Below are positions 18,033 to 27,217 of a DNA stretch of 64,000 nt, piece by piece. The notes beneath the pieces are model-generated. The model searched no databases. It saw only the letters and a list, made by a program, of their open reading frames with translations, and was not told the origin of the DNA. The position numbers and the translations under genes were made by a program. The stretch covers positions 372,001 through 436,000 of the forward strand of contig CAWBTE010000006.1 in NCBI GenBank assembly GCA_963791615.1, in the 5' to 3' direction. This DNA comes from CAILZL01 sp963791615 (lineage in GTDB: Bacteria > Pseudomonadota > Gammaproteobacteria > Steroidobacterales > Steroidobacteraceae). The stretch's first letter is position 1; each line of letters begins with the position of its first letter.

Positions 18033-19067
18033 TTATTTGCCGCGCTTTTTCAGCTGCGCATCCAGACGTGGATAGACGCGACGGGTGTTGCCTTCAAAGA
18101 TCTTGTGCTTGTCGTCAGCACTGAGATTTCCGCAGGCATCGACGTACTTCTTGGTGTCGTCGAAGAACTGGCCTGTCTTCGGATCCTTGCCGCGCACGGC
18201 GCCGATCATTTCCGAACCGAACAGGATGTTCTCCACCGGAATCACGCGAGTCAGGAACTCGACGCCGGGATAGTGATACACGCAGGTGTCGAAGAACACG
18301 TTGTTGAGGATCGGCTCCAGGTCACGCTTCATCAGATCCAGCGACAGGCCGCGGTAACGACCCCAGTGGTAGGGCACCGCGCCGCCGCCATGAGGAATCA
18401 CAAAGCGCAGGGTCGGGAAGTCCTTGAACAGATCCGACTGCAGGAACTGCATGAAGGCAATGGTATCTCCGGCGATGTAGTGGGCGCCGGTGTGCTGCAC
18501 GCAGGGGTTGCACGAGCCGGTGACGTGGATCATTGCCGGCACGTCCAGCTCCACCATCTTCTCGTACAGCGGATAGAAGTGGCGGTCGGTCACCGCCGGC
18601 GTCTTCCAGTAGCCGCCGGACACATCGGGATTCAGGTTGCAGCCGACGAAGCCGTTCTGGACGCAGCGCTCCAGTTCCGCGACGCAGCTATCGACCGAAG
18701 TGTCGGGCGACTGGGGTAGCTGGCAGACGGCGGCGAAGTTGTCGGGATAGAGATCGACGACGCGTTTGATCAGATCGTTGCACAGTTCCGACCATTCGAC
18801 GCTGATGCGGGCATCGCCCAGGTGGTGGCCCATCTGGCCGGCAATCGGAGAGAAGATGGTCAGGTCGCCGCCTCGCTCCTGCTGCATCTTCAACTGGCCG
18901 TTGCCGATGGCCTCACGGATTTCGTCGTCCGAAATCTTCAGATCGCTGGGCTTGGGCCGGCTGGCCGGATCGTTGGCATTCGCAAGCTGTTTCTGGCGCC
19001 AGGCGCCCAGAGATTTAGGCGCAGTCGTGAAATGCCCGTGGCAGTCGATAATCATTGGTCTTTCCAT
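18033..19067 (-). CDS. ligJ: 4-oxalomesaconate hydratase (LigJ-like)
   Basis: The 344-residue protein closely follows Sphingobium LigJ from memory: MIIDCHGHFTTAPKSLGAW at the start, LKISDDEI, CNLNPDVSGGYW, PHGGGAVPYHWGRYRG and SEMIGAVRGKDP, ending with NTRRVYPRLD. LigJ is an amidohydrolase-fold, metal-dependent hydratase converting 4-oxalomesaconate to 4-carboxy-4-hydroxy-2-oxoadipate in protocatechuate/gallate 4,5-cleavage. It is the first gene of the long minus-strand operon, upstream of the HpcH aldolase. ATG 19067 or 19055 could start translation; the second begins directly at MIIDCHGHF. No tautomerase for the preceding step (LigU or GalD type) is seen nearby. Confidence 0.88.
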   Translation of the reverse strand: MERPMIIDCHGHFTTAPKSLGAWRQKQLANANDPASRPKPSDLKISDDEIREAIGNGQLKMQQERGGDLTIFSPIAGQMGHHLGDARISVEWSELCNDLIKRVVDLYPDNFAAVCQLPQSPDTSVDSCVAELERCVQNGFVGCNLNPDVSGGYWKTPAVTDRHFYPLYEKMVELDVPAMIHVTGSCNPCVQHTGAHYIAGDTIAFMQFLQSDLFKDFPTLRFVIPHGGGAVPYHWGRYRGLSLDLMKRDLEPILNNVFFDTCVYHYPGVEFLTRVIPVENILFGSEMIGAVRGKDPKTGQFFDDTKKYVDACGNLSADDKHKIFEGNTRRVYPRLDAQLKKRGK

Positions 19068-19535
19068 CGCTTTCGTTTCGGCGTTCGTTTCGGGGGTGCA
19101 TTCGAAGGAAGCTTCGCTCCCAATCGATCACGGTCTGAGACGGTAATGTATCTGAATTTAGGACGAGACATTAATTTTGCAGTAGCGTCCATAAATCTTG
19201 TGCGCTACCTGTTTGACGGTGCTGCCCCGCATTAACAAGTACGGGAATTTCCAACAGCCACTCGGTCGCGGATCGAGGCGGTTCCAATGTCCGTTGGCCC
19301 CCAGCGATCGGCTGAGAGTTAAGCATCAAGACAAAGAATTTATATCCCGAAGCCGCTTTTTGATTGCGCCAGAGCAGCTTAATATGGGCATTGTAGTCGC
19401 CCTCAAAAACGACTCCCTCAGGCGCAGCGCACTTGTGTTTTTTGAGTGGCCGGAAATTCCACTCTGCAGACGACTTCTCGGTCCTCAAGCCGCTGGTTCG
19501 GACAATTTATTGGTAATTAATCAGGAGAAATCCCC
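19068..19535. other. Divergent promoter region between LigJ-like and Pht5-like genes
   Basis: This stretch of about 470 bases is more AT-rich than its surroundings and separates two divergently transcribed catabolic genes. The short frames inside it resemble nothing known. It should contain the operon promoters and perhaps the LysR operator, but I could not define boxes with confidence. Confidence 0.45.
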
Positions 19536-20516
19536 TTGACTGGCAAAGTTCGTCTCAAAATCGCGGTCGCCGAGCACCCCCATACATCCGCCATCCGCAA
19601 CGGTTCGATTCCGATTGAAGGCGTCGATGCCGAAATCATCACCGTCAAGCCGCAGATCGGCGCCTTCCGGCGCATGGTGCGCGACGTCGAGTTCGACGTC
19701 TGCGAAATTGCACCTACGACCTACTACATCGCCCGCGCCTATGGTGCACCCTTCAAGGCCCTGCCGATTTTCGTGGTACGCCGCTTCCACCACTCCGGCC
19801 TGCTGGTTCGCCCCGACGCGAACATCAAGCACCCCAAGGACCTCGAAGGCAAGAAGGTGGGCGTGCGCGCCTACTCGGTGACCACCGGCGCCTGGACCCG
19901 TGCGATCTTCATCAAGGAGTTCGGCATGGACAACGACAAGGTCACCTGGGTGGTCGACGACGAAGAACATGTCACGCAGATGAAGCTGCCGCCGAACGTG
20001 GAGCACTGCATCGCGCCTGATTCCCTGTACGACATGATCATGCGCGGCGAGCTGGTCGCTGGCTTCGGCGCCGCCGCGGGCATCGGCCGCAAGGGCAATC
20101 CGACCGGCGGCTGGCAGGAGGTCGACGTCGACTTCCCGGACCTGTTCCCCAACGCGGCGGAACTGGAAGCCGAATGGTTCGGCCGTACCGGCGTCTATCC
20201 AATGCATGGCACCATCGTGGTCAAGGATTCGGTGCTCGCGGAACACCCATGGGTGGCCAAGTCACTCTACAACGCCTTCCTGCAGGCCAAGAACGAGTGG
20301 CTGACCGGGCTGGACAGCCGGATCGCGTCCGGCAACGAGCTGCATGGTGATAAGAAGTACGCCAAGCTGGCCAAGGTTGTCGGTGACCCCATGCCTTACG
20401 GCCTGAAAGAAAACCTGCCCACCATCACCTATCTGGAAGAAGCGGCTTTCCGCATGAACCTGACCCCGCGCCGCATGTCGGTCGAGGATTTGTTCGTCGA
20501 TCCTTTGAAGATCTAA
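19536..20516 (+). CDS. 4,5-dihydroxyphthalate decarboxylase-like protein (second copy)
   Basis: The 326-residue product is a paralogue of the gene at 13438. Both share a GVRAYSVTTGAWTRA-like segment, a D-rich DDEEHV/VDEGHL strand and a PPNVEHCIAPDSLYDM region. Known Pht5-type enzymes decarboxylate 4,5-dihydroxyphthalate to protocatechuate, which would feed the LigB-like dioxygenase. There is no signal peptide (MTGKVRLKIAVAEH), supporting a cytosolic enzyme. Translation probably starts at TTG 19536, seven bases after AGGAGA; no in-frame ATG is better placed. The gene is monocistronic, divergent from ligJ, and followed by a strong terminator. Confidence 0.82.
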   Translation: MTGKVRLKIAVAEHPHTSAIRNGSIPIEGVDAEIITVKPQIGAFRRMVRDVEFDVCEIAPTTYYIARAYGAPFKALPIFVVRRFHHSGLLVRPDANIKHPKDLEGKKVGVRAYSVTTGAWTRAIFIKEFGMDNDKVTWVVDDEEHVTQMKLPPNVEHCIAPDSLYDMIMRGELVAGFGAAAGIGRKGNPTGGWQEVDVDFPDLFPNAAELEAEWFGRTGVYPMHGTIVVKDSVLAEHPWVAKSLYNAFLQAKNEWLTGLDSRIASGNELHGDKKYAKLAKVVGDPMPYGLKENLPTITYLEEAAFRMNLTPRRMSVEDLFVDPLKI

Positions 20517-20548
20517 CTCTTCGCCGAGCGCTATCTGCAATAGCGGCC

Positions 20549-20590
20549 CATGCGCTGCGCTGCGAACCCCGCACGCAGCGCATGTTGTTT
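20549..20590 (+). terminator. Rho-independent terminator after the Pht5-like gene
   Basis: Arms CATGCGCTGCG (20549-20559) and CGCAGCGCATG (20574-20584) are exact reverse complements with a 14-base loop, followed by TTGTTT. It lies 33 bases after the stop codon on the plus strand. Confidence 0.8.
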
Positions 20591-20708
20591 AAAAACTGCT
20601 GCGGGCGCCGTTGAGCAGGAAATTCGATTTTGGCCTTGCTCATCAGTCCTGGCAACTACAGTTCTGTCTCTGATCGATAGTCAACAATTACATGAGGGGT
20701 CGAAATCC

Positions 20709-22091
20709 ATGAGCACCAAACTCTCAATACTATTGCTGCTCGCCGCAGCCACCTGCATTACCCCTCTGTATGCCCAGCAGGCCGCTGCGCCCGCAGGGCA
20801 GCAGAATGTCGGGCGCAGCAACCGTTCGCCAATGGGGCCGGTGCAGACCGAACGCTTCCGTACGACCTACGTGCGATTGGGTTCGAACAATGATGATGGG
20901 CTGCTGTATGAGCCCGTGAATCCGGGGACCAATGCGCGTATTGCCATCGTGTATGAACATCCCGGCGACAATAATTTCAACGTCGAAGTCGGCCCGGAGA
21001 TGGCCGCTCGCGGCTATCGCGTACTGATGGTGAACTTTCACGGCAATCGTGAGAGCCATGCCAGCTATGCGCCCGGCATTTCCAACGCCATCAAGTACCT
21101 GCGTACCCTGCCCGGAGTGCAGAAAGTAATGGTCTCGGGTCACAGCGGTGGTGGTCACCTGATTGCCTTCTATGCCAACGTCGCCGAAAACGGTCCCGCC
21201 GGTTGCCAGGGTCCGCAGATGCTGTCTCCCTGCAAGAGCGAATCTGTCACCGGTCTCGCCAAACCCGATGGTGTGGTGTTGCTCGACCCGACACTGGGCG
21301 CCTTTCATGCCACCAGTGCGATCGATCCTTCTTATGACGGCAAGGCCCGCCAGGCGGCACTCGACATGTTCGCGCCCGCCAATGGTTACGATGCGAAAGC
21401 TGGCACTGCAAATTACTCGGCTGATTTCGCCAAGCGCTTTCACGCGGGTCAATCGGCGCGCAACATGCAGCTCATCGACAATGCCGTGGCACGCCTGAAG
21501 CTGATCGAACAGGGCAAGGGCCAGTTCACGGATAACGAACCGCTGGTGATTCCCGCCGCCAGCGATGGTGGTCAGGGTATCCGTCTGTACCACGCCGACC
21601 TGAAATTCGTTTCACATACCAAGAAACCGCACATGCTGCTGAAAGCCGATGGTTCGCAGCCGGAAGTGGTGGTGCACTCGGTCCGTCCGGCCACTGCAGC
21701 GCGCGTGCAACGCACGGTGGGATCGTTTGGTCCGATGAGCATCAACACCACGGTGCGCGACTTCCTGGCCAATTACGCACTACGCACCACGCAGGACTTC
21801 GCGATCAAGGAAGACGACATTGTTGGGGTGGACTGGAAGTCGTCGATGATGTCCTCGCCCGGCGCTGCCGAAGGCATCACTGTACCGACGCTGGTGCTGA
21901 CCATGAGTTGTCACTACCTGGTGGTGCCCGGCGAAATCATTTACGACCATCTCGCGTCGAAGGACAAAACGTATGCGTCGGTCGAAGGCGCCGTGCATGG
22001 CTTCACACCCTGCAAGCCGGAGTATGGTGATACAGAGAAGCGTACCTTCGACTTTGTTGACAGCTGGCTGGCGAAAGCGGGACGTTTCTGA
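20709..22091 (+). CDS. Secreted alpha/beta-hydrolase
   Basis: From ATG 20709 (after GAGGGG) the protein is about 460 residues with a signal peptide ending near LYAQQ. The fold is alpha/beta hydrolase: IAIVYEHPGDNN near the oxyanion hole, nucleophile elbow SGHSGGGH at about residue 142, and a late GAVHGFTPC that likely carries the catalytic His. The frame continues upstream without a better start. It is probably an esterase or lactonase acting in the periplasm. The gene ends in TGATG with the following exported amidohydrolase, so the two are translationally coupled and probably act on one substrate. Confidence 0.8.
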   Translation: MSTKLSILLLLAAATCITPLYAQQAAAPAGQQNVGRSNRSPMGPVQTERFRTTYVRLGSNNDDGLLYEPVNPGTNARIAIVYEHPGDNNFNVEVGPEMAARGYRVLMVNFHGNRESHASYAPGISNAIKYLRTLPGVQKVMVSGHSGGGHLIAFYANVAENGPAGCQGPQMLSPCKSESVTGLAKPDGVVLLDPTLGAFHATSAIDPSYDGKARQAALDMFAPANGYDAKAGTANYSADFAKRFHAGQSARNMQLIDNAVARLKLIEQGKGQFTDNEPLVIPAASDGGQGIRLYHADLKFVSHTKKPHMLLKADGSQPEVVVHSVRPATAARVQRTVGSFGPMSINTTVRDFLANYALRTTQDFAIKEDDIVGVDWKSSMMSSPGAAEGITVPTLVLTMSCHYLVVPGEIIYDHLASKDKTYASVEGAVHGFTPCKPEYGDTEKRTFDFVDSWLAKAGRF

Positions 22092-23017
22092 TGCGTGGCC
22101 GACTACTGTCACTGAGCGTGGCGATGCTGCTCGCGGCGCTGCCCGCTCAGAGCGCCGAGCCACTACGGTTTGTCGATGCGCACTCGCATCTGCTGCCCAA
22201 CATGACAGCCGACGAACAGATGGCGATGTTCAAGAAGGCGGGCGTCACGTCGGTCGTGATCATGAGTCTCCCCCGTGACCAGGAGGATCTGGTGAAGCGC
22301 TATCCCGGCTACGTGATTCCGTTCGTCAGTTTCGCGCGTAATCCTAATAGCACCCTGCTTCCGCTGAACGCTGACACGCTTGCAGCTTTTGACAGGATGC
22401 TCGACTCCGGCGCGGCATGCGGGTTCGGTGAAATCGGCACGACGACGGATCCACCGGAGCCATCTGCCTCCACACTCATGAATCCACTGCGCATGAAGCT
22501 GTACGAACTGGCAGCCAGACACCACGCGCCACTTACCAGTCATGTCAACCTCGACACGCCGGAAGTCATCGAGACATTCGGTCGCATCGCTCGACTGCAT
22601 CCGGACATGCCGCTGATACTGGCGCATGCGGGCTTCAACGCAGGAGCGGAAGTTTCTGCAGCGCTGCTGGCCGCGCATCCGAACGTTTACGTCGAGTTGT
22701 CGATCCGGCTCGATCCACTGAATGGTTTTGGCGATACGCCGGCCACCGCTCTGGAGGGCCGGAACACACGCAGCATGCTGGATGCAAACGGAGCCCTGCT
22801 GCCGGAGTGGCGCACATTGCTGGAACGCTATCCGGACCGTTTCATATTCGGCATGGATATCGCCCCCACCGGCCCCAAGGGTCGTGAAAAGCGCGCTGTC
22901 GAACTGGCAGAAATTGCCAGAAAGGCACTCAGCGTGCTGCCGCGTAATTCGCAGGAAGCGATTGCGCACGGCAATTTCGAAAAGCTGGTAAGTGGTTGCA
23001 AGGCCCGGCAGAGATAA
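22091..23017 (+). CDS. Exported amidohydrolase (TatD/amidohydrolase-2-like)
   Basis: The 308-residue product has a Sec signal (hydrophobic to QSAEP), then FVDAHSHLLPN with the HxH metal motif, SHVNLDTPEVIE, LILAHAGFN with a further metal His, and FGMDIAPTGPK near the C-terminus with the conserved Asp. It belongs to the PF04909-like TIM-barrel hydrolases; the substrate is not evident. The start overlaps the stop of the preceding hydrolase by one base (TGATG). It is the third amidohydrolase-fold gene in the first 23 kb, but the only one of these that is exported. Confidence 0.8.
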   Translation: MRGRLLSLSVAMLLAALPAQSAEPLRFVDAHSHLLPNMTADEQMAMFKKAGVTSVVIMSLPRDQEDLVKRYPGYVIPFVSFARNPNSTLLPLNADTLAAFDRMLDSGAACGFGEIGTTTDPPEPSASTLMNPLRMKLYELAARHHAPLTSHVNLDTPEVIETFGRIARLHPDMPLILAHAGFNAGAEVSAALLAAHPNVYVELSIRLDPLNGFGDTPATALEGRNTRSMLDANGALLPEWRTLLERYPDRFIFGMDIAPTGPKGREKRAVELAEIARKALSVLPRNSQEAIAHGNFEKLVSGCKARQR

Positions 23018-23106
23018 CAGGTCCGTTAGACAGAGCCCATTTTCCTTGGCGGGTTTCAGCGCAATCCATCATCACTTTCGAACAGCACATCCAATATCTG
23101 TTTCTC

Positions 23107-24492
23107 TCAGAGAGATTTTGGGACGCAACAAGTAATTTTGCTCACATCGTTCCGCTCGTTCCGTTCTTCAGTGAGGTAGGGGAAACGCGCGACCGTCGCC
23201 CGGATCTCTTTCTGCCTGGTGCCAGGATCACCCCATAGAACGGTAATTTGAGTGCCCAGAGCACTGTGCTCGGTATCAATCGAGCACATGGAAATCATGG
23301 TGCGATAGAAATAACTGTGCATCCTGCCCGAGCTGACGCCGATCAGCTTGCCATCCTTCAATACCTTGTCCGCATACATCTGGTGGCGGCCCTTGTACTG
23401 ACTGGAGTGGTTGGGCTCCATCGGCATGTAAGGTTCGCCGGGCCGGAACTGCGAGGCATAAATATCCACGACATCGTCAATGTTCCATTCCAGCGTGACT
23501 ACCGTACGACGCGGATTGGCTGCCTCTTTTTCCAGTGCGGCCCGTCCGATAAATTCGTGATCGAACTTGATGGTATGCCTCCAGCCCAGTTCGATGGGGT
23601 TTCGGTAACGCAGGTGCATGTCCGTACCCATGCTGCCGGCCAACAGCGGTGGTGGGCTCTTCCAGCGGTCGCCAAGATATTCCATGAACCCCTTGTCCTC
23701 GTGCAGCGGCGCCGGGAAGTGCACGAACAATTGCGGAAAGCCATTCTCGGTATGGTTCATGGTGTAGGCGGTGCGGCCAAGCTTGGTGATGCCGAACGGC
23801 TCACCCGCCTTCATCAGCGCGTTGTAGGCCGCCATGACGTTCTGGATCTTGCCGTGAACCTCGTAAGCGAGCGTGCCGGCCATACCCACGCGCAATACTC
23901 TGACGTTCATCCCATCGATGCTGCTCATGCGATGCCGGGCAAATCCGATGTCGTGCAGGCACTCGCCGGTTGCAACCTCCAGCACTTCGAGCGAGCGCGG
24001 GCCGGCAACCTGAAAAATGAATTCGTCATGGATGAATTCGCCGGTGGCGTTGTAGTTGCCGGTCCTGAGCTTGTAGTCGGTCCACAGACCAAGGTAGTGC
24101 GTGATGAACTCCTCTTCGCCAGTACGCAGCAGGACACCATGCGCGACTACCAGCCCGTTTTCGTTGCACATGATGCCGTGCCGCAGCGAGCCGATTGGAA
24201 ACTTGTTGAAGCCGTTGACGCAGATATCGGAGAACAGCTTGAGCGCATCCGGACCCTTGACGCGATGTGTGAATGCCGGATTCAGACCGGAGTGCAGATA
24301 GCAGCTGTGTTTCCACGACATGACTTCGTTACGCCAGCCGCTGTATTCAAGGGGCAGCACGCTGCCATACTCCAGCGTGGTCCTGCTATAGAAGTACAGA
24401 TCTACGTCGTAATCAAACGGCGCATAGGCGGTGCGTGGCAACGTCGGCTTTCCGGCGTCGAATGAATCGTGTGATGTGGAAGCGTTAGACAT
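23107..24492 (-). CDS. Tetrahydrofolate-dependent aromatic O-demethylase, LigM/DesA-like (GcvT fold)
   Basis: This protein of about 461 residues has the aminomethyltransferase (GcvT) fold: a YSGWRNEVMSWKHSCYLHSG N-terminal part, FIFQVAGPRSLEVLE, and GMAGTLAYEVHG characteristic of folate-binding T-proteins, then a C-terminal barrel. The length and opening pattern match LigM (vanillate/3-O-methylgallate) and DesA (syringate) demethylases rather than GcvT (about 370). Those enzymes move the methyl group of methoxylated lignin monomers to tetrahydrofolate. The start at 24492 is eight bases after GGGGAAA; the frame continues upstream. The last 20 or so residues look atypical. A TonB receptor gene lies upstream on the same strand. 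Confidence 0.8.
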   Translation of the reverse strand: MSNASTSHDSFDAGKPTLPRTAYAPFDYDVDLYFYSRTTLEYGSVLPLEYSGWRNEVMSWKHSCYLHSGLNPAFTHRVKGPDALKLFSDICVNGFNKFPIGSLRHGIMCNENGLVVAHGVLLRTGEEEFITHYLGLWTDYKLRTGNYNATGEFIHDEFIFQVAGPRSLEVLEVATGECLHDIGFARHRMSSIDGMNVRVLRVGMAGTLAYEVHGKIQNVMAAYNALMKAGEPFGITKLGRTAYTMNHTENGFPQLFVHFPAPLHEDKGFMEYLGDRWKSPPPLLAGSMGTDMHLRYRNPIELGWRHTIKFDHEFIGRAALEKEAANPRRTVVTLEWNIDDVVDIYASQFRPGEPYMPMEPNHSSQYKGRHQMYADKVLKDGKLIGVSSGRMHSYFYRTMISMCSIDTEHSALGTQITVLWGDPGTRQKEIRATVARFPYLTEERNERNDVSKITCCVPKSL

Positions 24493-24591
24493 GGTGCGTG
24501 TTTCCCCTCGTATACGCCCGGTTGACTTGCAATGTGCTTGCGTATGACTGCAGCAGGTATTTGCCGCGGAACAGGTCATGTGTGGGCAGCA

Positions 24592-24626
24592 CATGAACGA
24601 GCCTGCACGAGGCAAGGTCGTTCATG
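24592..24626 (-). terminator. Hairpin terminator downstream of TonB receptor gene
   Basis: CATGAACGA (24592-24600) and its reverse complement TCGTTCATG (24618-24626) form a stem extended by a few inner G-C pairs, just after the minus-strand receptor stop at 24640. A clear U-tract is lacking, so it may instead be an RNA-stabilising hairpin. Confidence 0.5.
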
Positions 24627-24639
24627 CTGATTACCCTGC

Positions 24640-26958
24640 TCAGAAGTGCACTCCGAACGTGACTCCGTAAGTGCGTGGCGCCGCCTGTACTCCGCTATCG
24701 CCAAAGTTGCTGGCGCCCAATTGCTGGAAGTAGAACTCGTCGGTCAGGTTCTTGCCCCACAGGCTGATGCTCAGTGACTGGTTCGGCGACCGCCATGTGA
24801 CCGATCCGTCAAGCAGGTCATAAGCATCCTGCTGCACGCGATTGTCTGCATCGGCCATCCAGCCATCATTGTGATAAAGGTTGGCAGCCAGTGTGAAATC
24901 GCCGGCGGATGTCGGGATGTCGTATGACAAGCCGATGTTCGCCGTCCAGTCCGGCGCATTCTGCAGACGTCTGTCGCTGGCGTTACCTGTCGTCAGGCAG
25001 TTACCACCGAAGTTGGTGCCGCCCGGGCACCCCACTACGGGCTGTGGCGTCGAGATCACGGCATTGTTGAAATCAGTGTAACGAGCATGGGTGTAGTTGA
25101 TACCACCCGTCAATGTCAGATGGTCGGTCAACAATGCGGTCAGGTCGGCATCGAAGCCGTAAATTTTCGCGCCATCGGCGTTGTAGATGTTCTGTACGCC
25201 GCTGACGATCTGCATGATCTGCACGTTTTCCTGATCGTAGTAATACGCCGCTGCATTCAGGCGCACCCGTCGATCGAGCAGATCGGACTTGATGCCGATT
25301 TCATAGGCATCAACGATTTCCGGTTTCAGTACCTTGTTCGTGAATGGCAATGAGGAATTCAATGCGCCCACAACATACGCTGCACTGCGAAAGCCTCGAT
25401 TGTAGCTGGCGTAGCCCATCACTTCCGGCGAGAAGCGGTGGTCAAGGGCAAGGCGCCAGGTTGTACGCGGGAAGGTATCCGAATAGCGTTCTGCTATACC
25501 TCTGTTGGGCGGAGTCTGAAAAGAAAATGGGATGCCAGTAGGGCCTACGTCATGGCGAATACTGTCCACTTCACGCTTGTCGGCTGTGTAGCGCAGGCCC
25601 GTGGTCAGATTTGTCGCCGGACTCAGGCTGAACGTGCCCTGCGCAAAGGCCGCGTAGGAATCGAGTGTCTGCCTGACGTTCTGGGTGGAGTAACTGCCTG
25701 CGGGGATGAAAAAGGCAGGATTGCCCGCCGTGAACGCGGCCGTGAAAGTTTTGCTCGGCTCGTATGAGCCTTCACCGTTCATGTAGAACGCACCAACGAC
25801 CCACTGGAACGGACCGTCATTGGTGGAGAGCAGCTGGATTTCCTGTGTGAACTGCCTGGAAAATTCGGCAATGTCGATCACATAGCCATGCGCGAAACCA
25901 GCACCGGCAAAGCTGTTTGCATTGGGAATGAATGCCCATTCGTTTTCGGTGGTGGCATCGGGATCGAACTTCACCTGGAATTCCATGTGACGATAGGCGG
26001 ACAGGCTCATCAACTCCATGCCGCCGAAGTCATGGCGGATCTCCAGACTGCCGCCATACTGATCGACCTCCATTGCAGGATCGACATCCGCAGTGATATC
26101 CCGCTCGCCGCCCGTCATGAAGTTGCCGACCACGTTTCTTCCCAGATAACGGAAGGCAGGGTTGGCTGACTCGACATGCGACACATCGCTCGACAGCGTT
26201 ACTGTGGTGTTCTCACCGGGTTCCCAGAGCAGTTTTGCACGGCCACTCCAGGACTTCTGATTCAGTATCTCGTTGCCGGTACGGGTGTTGACGCCAAAAC
26301 CGTCCTGGCGATCTTCGTACTTGAAGACCACGCTGGCGGCAAGGCTGTCACTCAGGCCACCGGTCAGATAGGCGCTGCTGCCATAAGTGCCGTAGTTGCC
26401 AACCGTAGCCTGCAAATCTCCCTTGAAATCGTGACTTGGTTTCTTGGTGGTGATCTGGATCAGACCACCCGTCGCGTTGCGGCCGAACAGGGTGCCTTGC
26501 GGCCCTTTCAGCACCGCCACTTGTTCAATGTCGCTGAGACTGGTGAGCGCGCCGATGGATGAGCCGATATACACACCATCGATATACGTGGCGACCGGAT
26601 TTTCAACGCCCGGTCCTTGTCCGGTCGATCCTACGCCGCGAATGCGTGGCAGGCCCAGGCCAGCGATTGCTGTACTGAAGTTGAGGCTGGGCGCCACTGC
26701 TTTGAGATCCGAGGTGTCTGCGATGCCGATCTTTGCCAGCGTATCCGCCGACAGGGCAGTCACGGCAATCGGTACATCCTGAAGGCGCTCTGCCCGGCGC
26801 TGAGCAGTAACCACAATTTCTTCAAGGGTCAGCCCCGGGTTCTGCGTGGTTTGTGCGTTCACTCCGGTAGCGGAAGTCAAATTCAAGACGCTTATTGCCG
26901 CGACGGTACTCGCTCGTATGCCCCAGCTGCCAAATCGATTTGCTCGCAGGTTATTCAC
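24640..26958 (-). CDS. TonB-dependent outer-membrane receptor
   Basis: The protein of about 772 residues has a signal peptide, a TonB box-like LEEIVVTAQRR, a plug domain (IRGVGSTGQGPG, VLKGPQGTLFGRNATGG) and a beta-barrel ending in aromatic VHF, as outer-membrane insertion requires. The frame opens at 27003, but GTG 26958 is better because GGGGGATTAACC directly precedes it. The plug style is that of the Fe-pesticin/sphingomonad-type receptors common in degraders of plant compounds. It lies upstream of the O-demethylase on the same strand and divergent from a TetR regulator. Uptake of a lignin-derived aromatic or its ester is inferred. Confidence 0.9.
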   Translation of the reverse strand: MNNLRANRFGSWGIRASTVAAISVLNLTSATGVNAQTTQNPGLTLEEIVVTAQRRAERLQDVPIAVTALSADTLAKIGIADTSDLKAVAPSLNFSTAIAGLGLPRIRGVGSTGQGPGVENPVATYIDGVYIGSSIGALTSLSDIEQVAVLKGPQGTLFGRNATGGLIQITTKKPSHDFKGDLQATVGNYGTYGSSAYLTGGLSDSLAASVVFKYEDRQDGFGVNTRTGNEILNQKSWSGRAKLLWEPGENTTVTLSSDVSHVESANPAFRYLGRNVVGNFMTGGERDITADVDPAMEVDQYGGSLEIRHDFGGMELMSLSAYRHMEFQVKFDPDATTENEWAFIPNANSFAGAGFAHGYVIDIAEFSRQFTQEIQLLSTNDGPFQWVVGAFYMNGEGSYEPSKTFTAAFTAGNPAFFIPAGSYSTQNVRQTLDSYAAFAQGTFSLSPATNLTTGLRYTADKREVDSIRHDVGPTGIPFSFQTPPNRGIAERYSDTFPRTTWRLALDHRFSPEVMGYASYNRGFRSAAYVVGALNSSLPFTNKVLKPEIVDAYEIGIKSDLLDRRVRLNAAAYYYDQENVQIMQIVSGVQNIYNADGAKIYGFDADLTALLTDHLTLTGGINYTHARYTDFNNAVISTPQPVVGCPGGTNFGGNCLTTGNASDRRLQNAPDWTANIGLSYDIPTSAGDFTLAANLYHNDGWMADADNRVQQDAYDLLDGSVTWRSPNQSLSISLWGKNLTDEFYFQQLGASNFGDSGVQAAPRTYGVTFGVHF

Positions 26959-27217
26959 GGTTAATCCCCCTCTGTCTGGTCTTATGTTGACTAATGTAAA
27001 CACTGATTACATTTGATTCTGCACCTGTGTTTCGTTAATAGCAAGAGCCGGTGTGGGCCTTGGTGCGACTTACGGACTCATCAAGGGACGGCCTGGGTTC
27101 TTTCTGAATTGATACAGCGCCAATCACAATTGTTTATGCGCAGTGATTGCACTGGCGTGTTGTCTTCAGCGGAATGAGCGTCTATTACTCAGGGACAGTT
27201 GGTGTTAGGTTTCTTCC

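Noticed and set aside
19171..19488. Possible 105-residue gene in the divergent region
   Set aside because: No family resemblance, no ribosome site, and it would occupy the promoter region of two catabolic genes.
23248..24465. Plus-strand open frame of 405 codons
   Set aside because: Antisense to the O-demethylase gene, with no signal, domain or ribosome site; a shadow of high-GC coding sequence.
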